Origin: CAYVQU01 sp964453155
Lineage (GTDB): Bacteria > Chloroflexota > Anaerolineae > Anaerolineales > UBA11858
Direction: 5' to 3'
Assembly (NCBI GenBank): GCA_964453155.1
Contig: CAYVQU010000247.1
Location: forward strand, 1-6,479
Length of the DNA stretch: 6,479 bases
Part shown: positions 1 to 5,847 of the stretch, one piece after another
How the letters are laid out: each line of letters begins with the position of its first letter
How positions within the stretch are numbered: position 1 is the first letter of the stretch
Position numbers and translations under genes: made by a program
The notes under the pieces: generated by a model
The model's input: only the letters and a program-made list of their open reading frames with translations
The model's database searches: none
What the model was told of the DNA's origin: nothing

Positions 1-61
1 TTTTTTGTTGCTCAACGCTTCTGTTTTGCCTGAGTTACTGCAGTAGAGTCAATATTGTATT

Positions 62-1405
62 ATGAAAAATCGAACTTACGTCATTGGACATGTCAACCCG
101 GATACTGACTCAATTGCTGCTGCCATTGGATACGCGTGGTTACTGCGCGAGCGGGATGGAATTGATGCGATTGCAGCCCGCGCCGGGGCGATGAATTTGC
201 AAACCGTGTGGGTCTTGGACCGCCTGGATATTGACGCACCGTTATTGTTGTCAGACGCTTCTCCCCGCTTTGAAACGGTTACCCGGCGGATGGATACGGC
301 CTCTCCGGAAAGCTCATTGCGAGATGCCTGGGCGATTGCCAATCGTACTGGGGGCGTAGCTCCCATTGTGAAGGATGACGGCACTCCCTACGGGTTGATC
401 ACCGGCTTGACCCTATTTTCTTTCCTTGGAGAGATTATCGGCCCCCATCCGCGCCGCCAAGAGATGCGGATTGCCGAAATATTAGATGTTCCTTGCCATG
501 AAGCCACCGATACTGGGGTGCCCCGTTTCCAGGCTGGAAGTCGCATTCGAGATACTTTGCCGCGGATTTATCGGGAGGAGCGTAACCATTTCATCGTTGT
601 CGATGATGATGGTAAGTACATCGGTGTATGTCGTCAGCGAGACCTGATGAATCCCCCGCGCTTGCGGCTCATTTTGGTCGATCATAACGAAGCAGACCAG
701 GCCTTAGGCGCGCTGGATCAGGCTGATTTGGTCGAAATTTTGGACCACCATCGCTTGGGAAACCCCCCCACCCGGATGCCAATTCGATTTACGGTCGATG
801 TTGTGGGGAGCACCAGCACATTGGTTAGCGAGCGGATTGAAGAAGCCGGATTGAGTGCACCTCCTGATATCGCCGGGATTCTCCTGGCTGGGTTGTTATC
901 TGATACGTTAATTTTCGCCTCGCCAACCGCGACCGATCGCGATAAAACTGCCGCCGAACGCCTCAGCCGCTGGGCATTTGCCTGGGGTAGTCCCCTCAAA
1001 GGTGAGACGTTGCAATCTTATGGGGAGCAGGTTCTCGAGGCAGGTGCGGGATTATCCCGGGATCCCGATGAAATTGTTTCAACCGATATGAAGACCTATG
1101 AAGTGGCTGGATTGAAGTTCTCGGTTTCTCAAGTGGAGGTCACCGATTTGATGCAATTACGCGATCATCAAGATGATTTAGCGGCGGCTTTGGGTGGCTT
1201 GCGTGAAACCCGTAACCTGGACTTTTCGATGTTGATGGTTACAGATGTCGTTCGAGGGATGAGCAAATTAGTGTTGGAAAACACACCGCCCGTATTGGAT
1301 GATTTGCCTTATCCTCTCCAAGATGATCAAACTCGCCTGGCACGCGGGGTTGTTTCTCGGAAAAAACAATTACTTCCTGCCATATTAGGATTACTCGAAA
1401 GCTGA
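62..1405 (+). CDS. ppaC: Family II (DHH) manganese-dependent inorganic pyrophosphatase with CBS domain pair
   Basis: Cytosolic enzyme that hydrolyses pyrophosphate to two phosphates, pulling PPi-releasing biosynthetic reactions forward. The N-terminal DHH domain opens with GHVNPDTDS (residues 9-17; metal ligands H10, D14, D16 by family analogy). It continues after an insert with LVDHNE (205-210) and the signature DHH (228-230), and D281 in GLLSD is a further expected ligand. The C-terminal DHHA2 domain carries SRKKQ (432-436), the phosphate-binding Arg/Lys motif. The insert at about 73-196 reads as two CBS motifs (VAPIVKDDGTPYGLIT and HFIVVDDDGKYIGV), the nucleotide-sensing module of CBS-type pyrophosphatases. 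I see no DRTGG domain between them, which suits the 447-residue length. In CBS enzymes AMP/ADP usually inhibit and ATP can activate; that is family knowledge. The start is fixed by the DHH motif lying only nine residues in, although no clear Shine-Dalgarno precedes it. The stop overlaps the next start codon. Confidence 0.95.
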   Translation: MKNRTYVIGHVNPDTDSIAAAIGYAWLLRERDGIDAIAARAGAMNLQTVWVLDRLDIDAPLLLSDASPRFETVTRRMDTASPESSLRDAWAIANRTGGVAPIVKDDGTPYGLITGLTLFSFLGEIIGPHPRRQEMRIAEILDVPCHEATDTGVPRFQAGSRIRDTLPRIYREERNHFIVVDDDGKYIGVCRQRDLMNPPRLRLILVDHNEADQALGALDQADLVEILDHHRLGNPPTRMPIRFTVDVVGSTSTLVSERIEEAGLSAPPDIAGILLAGLLSDTLIFASPTATDRDKTAAERLSRWAFAWGSPLKGETLQSYGEQVLEAGAGLSRDPDEIVSTDMKTYEVAGLKFSVSQVEVTDLMQLRDHQDDLAAALGGLRETRNLDFSMLMVTDVVRGMSKLVLENTPPVLDDLPYPLQDDQTRLARGVVSRKKQLLPAILGLLES

Positions 1406-2166
1406 TGACGACCGTATTTCAAGCCTTAGCCCAATTAGATAACAGCAGTGGTAGTGCCGCGTTGTGTACGATTATTGCTGCCCAGGGCTCAACGCCTCGG
1501 CAGACCGGGAGTAAAATGCTGGTCTATCCCGATGGATCCTTTGTTGGGACAATCGGCGGCGGCGAAATGGAGAACCGGGTATTGAGCGCGGCGATTGAAA
1601 CCATCGCTAGTGGACAGCCGAAAATACTCGAATATTCGATGACGGATCCCCAACGGGGTGATCCTGGCGTATGTGGTGGACAGCTTAAAATTTTCGTTGA
1701 ACCAATTCTCTCCAAATCCCTGATCGTGGTGATTGGGGCGGGACATGTGGGGTTAGAAGTTGTCTTTCTGGCCAAATGGTTGGGGTACCGGGTGATCATC
1801 GCGGACGATCGCACTGCATTGTGCACACCGGAAGCCGTTCCGGAAGCCGACGAACACTTACCCGGACCGTTGGATGATTTGGTGGACCGAATTGAGTTGG
1901 CTGCTCAAACCTATTTTGTCCTAACGACCCGCAATGTCGAGGTTGATGTGGTGGCTCTCCCGGGGATTTTGGCAGCCAAACCAGCCTATATTGGGGTCAT
2001 CGGTTCTCGGCGGCGATGGGCCACTACCAAATCAAAATTATTGGAAATGGGGGTTTCGGCGGAAGCTATTGAGACCATCCACTCCCCGATTGGTCTTGAT
2101 CTCAAAACCGAAACCCCCCGTGAAATTGCGGTCAGTATTTTGGCCCAAATTATGAAATTATCTTAG
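1405..2166 (+). CDS. xdhC: XdhC/CoxI family molybdenum cofactor chaperone
   Basis: Proteins of this family bind molybdenum cofactor, promote its sulfuration and deliver it to xanthine dehydrogenase-type molybdoenzymes; they are not part of the mature enzyme. The N-terminal XdhC/CoxI domain has GSTPRQTGSKM (28-38), GGGEME (51-56) and the conserved VCGG (89-92, C90). A Rossmann-like C-terminal XdhC domain starts with VIGAGHVG (109-116) and ends with YIGVIGSRRR (195-204) and HSPIGLDL (226-233) before TPREIAVSILAQI. The 253-residue length and both domains are complete. The ATG overlaps the pyrophosphatase TGA by one base, and a weak AGGA lies about 14 nt upstream, so translation is probably coupled by termination-reinitiation. 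The FAD/Fe-S dehydrogenase subunit 100 bp downstream is the natural functional neighbour. The family call is firm; which enzyme it matures is inferred from position only. Confidence 0.93.
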   Translation: MTTVFQALAQLDNSSGSAALCTIIAAQGSTPRQTGSKMLVYPDGSFVGTIGGGEMENRVLSAAIETIASGQPKILEYSMTDPQRGDPGVCGGQLKIFVEPILSKSLIVVIGAGHVGLEVVFLAKWLGYRVIIADDRTALCTPEAVPEADEHLPGPLDDLVDRIELAAQTYFVLTTRNVEVDVVALPGILAAKPAYIGVIGSRRRWATTKSKLLEMGVSAEAIETIHSPIGLDLKTETPREIAVSILAQIMKLS

Positions 2167-2185
2167 AAACTATTCGAAAAATGCG

Positions 2186-2215
2186 GCGTCGATTGCGTTT
2201 ATCGAAATCCGACGC
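2186..2215 (+). repeat. Weak hairpin in the xdhC to dehydrogenase gap
   Basis: In the 100-bp gap GCGTCG (2186-2191) can pair with CGACGC (2210-2215), and a competing hairpin TCGAT/ATCGA (2189-2193 with 2201-2205) lies inside. No U-tract follows, so this is not a convincing terminator and read-through into the next gene is plausible. I found no good -35/-10 pair in the gap. It may be an mRNA-processing or stability element, or chance. Confidence 0.25.
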
Positions 2216-2266
2216 TGGATTGAATTTTCGGATCGTTTCATAACCAAAAACCTTATCGGAGTTTTT

Positions 2267-3694
2267 ATGTGGCAGCGGTACTACACAGTAACCAGCATAG
2301 CTGAAGCATTAGATTTATTGGCCAAATTTGGAACCACAGCCCGGATTGTCGCTGGAGCGACTGATCTGATTCTAGAGCTGGACCGTGGTTTGCGCTCTGA
2401 AGTTGAAGTTTTGATTGATGTGACCCGCATTCCAAAATTGGATCAGATCTTATTAGATGAACATGAAAACATCCATCTGGGGCCGTTGGTCACCCATAAC
2501 CATTGTGTCGGGTCTAAACTTATCCGAACCCGAGCTTTGCCCTTGGCCCAAGCGGCCTGGTCAGTCGGCGCGCCCCAAATCCGGAATCGGGGTACGGTAG
2601 CCGGGAATCTGATCACGGCTTCACCAGCTAACGATACGATTACGCCCTTGATGGCCTTAGGGGCGAGTGTGACTCTTAAATCGAAAACGAATGAGCGGGT
2701 TGTCCCTCTGACTGAGTTCTATCGGGGCGTGCGAAAAATTGTGATGCAGCCTGACGAGATGTTGGTAGATATTGTATTCCCGCCGCTGAAATCATTTCAG
2801 CAGGGGATGTTTTTAAAATTGGGTTTGCGTCAGGCGCAAGCGATTTCGGTCATGAATGTGGCTCTGGTTGTGTCTCAAACTGGAGATATTGTCGACAAGG
2901 CCGCTATTACTTTAGGTGCAGTTGCACCAACCATTATTTCTGCTCCTGAGGCTGAAGCATATCTGGAAGGTAAAGCACTTACCGATGACACCATTGCAGG
3001 GGCTGCTTTACTGACTATGAAAACCGTTACCCCAATTGATGACATTCGGGGCTCAGCCGCTTATCGGCGTGAGATGGTCCGGGTGCTAACTGCCCGCGGA
3101 CTGCACGCAATTATGAATGGGCAGGAAGCCAACCAATTCCCGGTTGAGCCGCCTTTACTTTGGGGGCGGCAATCCAATGGAAATGGGCCATCTGCACCAG
3201 AAAAAGCCCAGCATCTCCCTGGAAGTCCAATTACTCTGAACGTGAATGGAAAAACCCAAACATTTACGACGGGTCAAGATAAGACCTTACTCAATTTTTT
3301 GCGTGAGGAGGTCGGCCTAGTGGGGACCAAGGAGGGCTGTGCCGAAGGAGAATGCGGGGCCTGCACCGTTTTCTTAGATGGGGTGGCGGTGATGGCCTGT
3401 CTGGTTCCAGCACCGCGGGCCCATCTGGCTGAAGTCGTCACAGTCGAAGGGCTGGCTCATCCCGAACGGTTGCACAGTGTTCAAGAAGCTTTTATCCATG
3501 CTGGTGCGGTTCAGTGTGGTTATTGCACACCCGGTTTTTTGATGTCGGCGGCAAAATTACTTGAGGAAATTCCAACCCCAAATCGTGACCAAATCCGCCA
3601 GGCGATTACGGGGAATTTGTGTCGCTGCACCGGATATTACAAAATTGTAGACGCTATTGAGCAAGCCAGTCAAATGGAGGTGGCTCATGGGTAA
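2267..3694 (+). CDS. Fused FAD-binding and [2Fe-2S] subunit of a xanthine dehydrogenase/CO dehydrogenase-type molybdenum hydroxylase
   Basis: Electron-transfer chain of a molybdenum hydroxylase: electrons leave the molybdenum site, cross two [2Fe-2S] clusters and reach FAD, then an external acceptor. Residues 1 to about 175 form the FAD-binding domain (CoxM-like), with VAGATDL (28-34) and GTVAGN (109-114) as flavin-binding loops; about 178-284 is the CoxM-type C-terminal flavoprotein domain. A polar Gly/Pro/Asn-rich linker (about 295-320) leads to a CoxS-like part: a plant-ferredoxin fold with C358, C363, C366 and C378, then a helical [2Fe-2S] domain with C417, C420, C452 and C454 (QCGYC and CRC motifs). 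All eight cluster cysteines are present. FAD-then-FeS is the reverse of the XDH/XdhA order. GGAG at 2258-2261 lies 5 nt before ATG. No molybdopterin subunit gene is in the window. The substrate cannot be told from this chain. Confidence 0.93.
   Translation: MWQRYYTVTSIAEALDLLAKFGTTARIVAGATDLILELDRGLRSEVEVLIDVTRIPKLDQILLDEHENIHLGPLVTHNHCVGSKLIRTRALPLAQAAWSVGAPQIRNRGTVAGNLITASPANDTITPLMALGASVTLKSKTNERVVPLTEFYRGVRKIVMQPDEMLVDIVFPPLKSFQQGMFLKLGLRQAQAISVMNVALVVSQTGDIVDKAAITLGAVAPTIISAPEAEAYLEGKALTDDTIAGAALLTMKTVTPIDDIRGSAAYRREMVRVLTARGLHAIMNGQEANQFPVEPPLLWGRQSNGNGPSAPEKAQHLPGSPITLNVNGKTQTFTTGQDKTLLNFLREEVGLVGTKEGCAEGECGACTVFLDGVAVMACLVPAPRAHLAEVVTVEGLAHPERLHSVQEAFIHAGAVQCGYCTPGFLMSAAKLLEEIPTPNRDQIRQAITGNLCRCTGYYKIVDAIEQASQMEVAHG
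3676..3680 (+). promoter_or_regulatory. Ribosome binding site that sets the start of the small membrane protein
   Basis: GGAGG lies 6 nt before ATG at 3687, inside the last codons of the dehydrogenase gene. It favours ATG 3687 over an in-frame TTG at 3657, which has no Shine-Dalgarno and would add ten residues encoded wholly within the upstream gene. Confidence 0.8.
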
Positions 3695-4058
3695 GTTTTC
3701 AAAATATTCAAGCCCGCGCCAAATTAAGGAGCGGCCTTATAAAATTCATCCTGTGTGGCAAGGGATTGGTTGTATTATGTTAGTGTTGATCCCAGGAATG
3801 TCTTATGCTGGTGCGACCATATTGGTGGCGGCCAACGCTCGTAATCAGTGGGTGCCAATGCCCAGGGAATTGTACGGTCCCCCTTCAAACCCTGGTTTAT
3901 TTGGCGAACTATTTGTTACAGTGTTGCTTTCGATTTTAGGTTTTCTGGTTTTTGTAATCGTTTATTCAATTATGTATCGGGCTATGGCTCCCAAAAAGAC
4001 AGTAGATGCCCCCATGCCTAAAAAGCGTAGAAGTATGCGCAAAAGCAAATCACGTTAG
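3687..4058 (+). CDS. Small two-helix membrane protein of unknown function
   Basis: I do not recognise this 123-residue protein with certainty. It has a basic N-terminus (KFSKYSSPRQIKERPYKIHP), a first hydrophobic segment at about 23-49 with internal Gly/Pro (LVLIPGMSYAGA), a polar, proline-rich loop of about 20 residues (NQWVPMPRELYGPPSNPG), a second strongly hydrophobic helix at about 71-97, and a very basic tail rich in Lys/Arg (KKRRSMRKSKSR). By the positive-inside rule both ends should be cytoplasmic with the short loop outside; the basic tail could contact membrane lipid, nucleic acid or an acidic partner. The start overlaps the FAD/Fe-S gene by 8 bp in another frame, so the two are probably translationally coupled. 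A role as a membrane anchor or accessory of the dehydrogenase is only suggested by this position. Its stop codon lies inside the terminator stem. Confidence 0.75.
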   Translation: MGKFSKYSSPRQIKERPYKIHPVWQGIGCIMLVLIPGMSYAGATILVAANARNQWVPMPRELYGPPSNPGLFGELFVTVLLSILGFLVFVIVYSIMYRAMAPKKTVDAPMPKKRRSMRKSKSR

Positions 4059-4094
4059 AAAAAATGGCACCCACTGGGTGCCATTTTTTCTAAC
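4054..4094. terminator. Bidirectional rho-independent terminator between convergent genes
   Basis: Perfect 41-bp palindrome centred on base 4074. The GC-rich core GGCACCC (4066-4072) pairs with GGGTGCC (4076-4082) around a 3-nt loop, flanked by six A on the left and six T on the right, so either strand reads stem then U-run. It ends the plus-strand operon, whose TAG stop (4056-4058) is inside the left arm, and the minus-strand aminotransferase, whose stop is 25 nt away. A weaker stem GGCTCAAT/ATTGAACC (4099-4106 with 4121-4128) overlaps the aminotransferase stop. Confidence 0.95.
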
Positions 4095-4118
4095 GATTGG
4101 CTCAATAGTTGAAAATAT

Positions 4119-5465
4119 TTATTGAACCTCTGAGTCTGTAATTTCCAAGGCTTTATCCAATATTTTTACCCCCACCTCCAGTTGTTCGGGGGAGATGATC
4201 AACGGCGGGATGATCAAGACTGTATTCCCATGCGTATACAAGAAAACCCCGTTGTCGTGCATATAACGATGTATTTTTTTCATTGCCCGACTAGTGCTGT
4301 TGAAAGGCGCCAGGGGTTCGCGAGTTTCTCGATTTTTTACCAGTTCTAGAATGCCAAATAATCCAATTGACCGCACATCGCCAACAGAGGGGTGTTCTTC
4401 ACCTAAATCGGTTAGCTGCCGGTGGAGAATGGGAGCCATCTCCTGGACATGGCTGAGGAGATTGTCAGCCTGCATTACCTGGATATTGGCAATCGCCGCG
4501 GCGAGAGAGATTGGATGGCCGTTATAGGTGAGTCCCCCCACAAATTTCTTATCGTTAAAGTGATTGGCGATTTCAGTCGTCATGGCAACTGCCCCGAGTG
4601 GAGCGTAGCCCGAAGTTAAACCTTTGGCCATGGTGATCATATCAGGTTGGACATCCCAATGATCAACTGCAAACCATTCGCCGGTGCGGCCAAAGCCGCT
4701 CATAACTTCGTCACAGATCAGCAGAATACCATATTTGTCACACAGGGCACGTACACCAGGTAGATAGCCATCAGGTGGAATGATGATCCCATTCGTGCCG
4801 GTCACGGTTTCAAGCAGGATGGCAGCGATGGTTTCGGGTCCTTCAAAATTAATGATTTCTTCGAGGTGATTAATGTAATCCTGTGAGAAATCGGCTTCGG
4901 AAACATTGGGGTTGTTGCGATGGAACGTGGAGCGATAGCGATAGGGATCAAGGAAGTGAACGACGCCGGGCATCAGGGCCGGTTCCCACGGCCAGCGGCG
5001 GGGATCCCCGGTCAGGGCTAGTGCGCCGGCAGAGGCCCCATGATAGGAGCGATAGCGGGTCAGGATTTTGTGCCGGCCGGTGGAAACTCGGGCCAGTTTG
5101 ACCGCGTTCTCGTTGGCATCAGCCCCTCCCAGGGTGTATAGGAACTTGGTCAAATTTCCGGGTGTAATTTCAGCCAGGAGTTTGCCTAACAAGGCCCGCG
5201 GTTTGGTCGCCATTTTGGGACCAGCATAGGCCAGTTCGGCCGCCTGCTCCTGAATGGCCTGAATCACCCGTAAGTCCCCGTGACCGATATTGGAGCACAT
5301 CGTCATCGAGTTGAAATCAAGGTAACGTTTTCCAGCCGTATCCCAAAAATAAACCCCATCGGCGCGCTCCACGGGGATGGGATCAACTTGGGCTTGGGCC
5401 GACCAAGTCCAGAAATTGTGTTTCATCGATAGAGCTAGAATTTCTTCATTGGGGAGATCAACCAT
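4119..5465 (-). CDS. Class III PLP-dependent aminotransferase (taurine/omega-amino acid transaminase-like)
   Basis: Cytosolic fold-type I PLP enzyme moving an amino group from an omega-amino compound, or a related amino donor, to pyruvate or 2-oxoglutarate. Visible motifs: WSAQ and YFWDTAGKRYLDF near the N-terminus; the phosphate-binding turn LGGADANEN (112-120); ring-stacking YH (141-142); E219 in LLETVTGTNG; D252 in ICDEVMSGFGRTG, which pairs with the pyridine nitrogen; the Schiff-base lysine K281 in MAKGLTSGY; and T313 in GGLTYNGHP. The 448-residue length is full for the class. The overall motif pattern resembles proteins annotated taurine-pyruvate or taurine-2-oxoglutarate aminotransferase, but class III substrates are poorly predicted from sequence; beta-alanine, GABA or polyamine donors remain possible. 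GAGGG (complement of 5470-5474) lies 4 nt before the ATG. The gene stands alone on its strand, convergent with the molybdoenzyme block, so context gives no substrate. No strong promoter was found; TATAAG (complement of 5524-5529) is a possible -10 without a good -35. Confidence 0.93.
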   Translation of the reverse strand: MVDLPNEEILALSMKHNFWTWSAQAQVDPIPVERADGVYFWDTAGKRYLDFNSMTMCSNIGHGDLRVIQAIQEQAAELAYAGPKMATKPRALLGKLLAEITPGNLTKFLYTLGGADANENAVKLARVSTGRHKILTRYRSYHGASAGALALTGDPRRWPWEPALMPGVVHFLDPYRYRSTFHRNNPNVSEADFSQDYINHLEEIINFEGPETIAAILLETVTGTNGIIIPPDGYLPGVRALCDKYGILLICDEVMSGFGRTGEWFAVDHWDVQPDMITMAKGLTSGYAPLGAVAMTTEIANHFNDKKFVGGLTYNGHPISLAAAIANIQVMQADNLLSHVQEMAPILHRQLTDLGEEHPSVGDVRSIGLFGILELVKNRETREPLAPFNSTSRAMKKIHRYMHDNGVFLYTHGNTVLIIPPLIISPEQLEVGVKILDKALEITDSEVQ

Positions 5466-5490
5466 ATTACCCTCGATTAGAATAAAATTT

Positions 5491-5512
5491 TCAATCAGGA
5501 AATCCTGGTTGA
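5491..5512 (-). repeat. Hairpin in the aminotransferase leader
   Basis: TCAATCAGGA (5491-5500) pairs with TCCTGGTTGA (5503-5512) at nine of ten positions, the tenth being a T-G wobble, with a very tight loop. It lies 25 bp upstream of the aminotransferase ATG. If transcription starts upstream of it, it would fold in the 5' leader. No U-run adequate for termination follows, so operator, RNA stability element or repeat remnant are all possible. Confidence 0.45.
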
Positions 5513-5633
5513 CTGACTAATATCTTATAAACCAATCGCAGAGCTGCCGAGAGCGCAGAGAATCTTTTGTTACTCTAGAAAAACTCTGCGAACTCCGCGT
5601 CTCAGTGGAGAAATTGTTCATTTTGTCAGTCAA
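5509..5633. repeat. MITE-like nested inverted repeat with CGCAGAG core
   Basis: The ends are TTGACTGAC (5509-5517) and GTCAGTCAA (5625-5633), a perfect 9-bp inverted pair that extends to 12 of 14 bases (5507-5520 with 5622-5635). Inside, two 24-base arms (5537-5560 and 5584-5607) are inverted copies matching at 17 of 24, with a perfect CGCAGAG/CTCTGCG innermost pair around a 23-nt AT-rich loop. The spacers between outer and inner arms are nearly equal (19 and 17 nt). The inner arms resemble the CGCAGAGACGCGGAGA-type dispersed intergenic repeat I recall from many bacterial genomes. No protein is encoded and no certain target-site duplication is seen, so this is likely a decayed non-autonomous element. 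Confidence 0.55.
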
Positions 5634-5751
5634 TCTGTCAAGGATCTAGGCAGCCATAAGTTTTTATTTCCTGACTTCCTAATAGATTTAGAAAGATTTT
5701 GTGCGCTAATCCTATCATAGTGGGTAGGTGTTGATAGGTGGCATTTAGGCC

Positions 5752-5780
5752 GAAAACAGGTGATTTGAATCACTGTTTTC
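5752..5780. promoter_or_regulatory. Dyad abutting the -35 box, possible operator
   Basis: GAAAACAGGTGAT (5752-5764) and ATCACTGTTTTC (5769-5780) form 12-bp arms with one extra G in the left arm and a TTGA centre. The dyad ends on the base before the -35 hexamer, a position suited to a repressor or activator site. As RNA it would be a modest AU-rich hairpin, so a weak terminator for upstream transcripts is the alternative. Confidence 0.45.
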
Positions 5781-5809
5781 TTGAGAATAAAACCAGTTTC
5801 ACCTATAAT
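5781..5809 (+). promoter_or_regulatory. Sigma-70-type promoter for the four-helix membrane protein
   Basis: TTGAGA (5781-5786) and a perfect TATAAT (5804-5809) are separated by exactly 17 bp. Transcription would start near 5816, giving a leader of about 32 nt before ATG 5848. It is the best promoter match in the window. Confidence 0.8.
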
Positions 5810-5835
5810 TCTAAGACAATCAAAAACCAATATGT

Positions 5836-5840
5836 GGAGG
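5836..5840 (+). promoter_or_regulatory. Strong ribosome binding site
   Basis: GGAGG lies 7 nt before ATG 5848 and confirms that start. Confidence 0.85.
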
Positions 5841-5847
5841 ATTTTTT

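Larger units (their letters stand above)
5466..5847. other. Gene-free divergent regulatory region with repeat relic
   Basis: This 382-bp stretch separates the divergently transcribed aminotransferase and four-helix membrane protein. It holds a hairpin in the aminotransferase leader, a nested inverted-repeat element, a cluster of AGGTG half-sites, a dyad and a clear promoter for the rightward gene. A 66-codon minus-strand reading frame across it shows no protein-like features. AT-rich stretches at about 5655-5710 hold nothing I can name. Confidence 0.7.

Noticed and set aside
1934..2155. 73-codon plus-strand frame inside xdhC
   Set aside because: An out-of-frame shadow of the conserved XdhC C-terminal domain.
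3657..3686. N-terminal extension of the small membrane protein from a TTG start
   Set aside because: The ten extra codons lie wholly inside the dehydrogenase gene and lack a Shine-Dalgarno, while ATG 3687 has GGAGG at ideal spacing.
4883..5101. 72-codon plus-strand frame opposite the aminotransferase
   Set aside because: Antisense shadow; the low-complexity Arg/Gly/Ser composition comes from the complementary strand's codons.
5537..5607. CRISPR-like repeat unit
   Set aside because: There is only one inverted pair of diverged arms, with no series of direct repeats and spacers and no cas genes.
5630..5830. 66-codon minus-strand reading frame in the intergenic region
   Set aside because: It has no recognisable domain or Shine-Dalgarno and overlaps the promoter, the dyad and the end of the repeat element.
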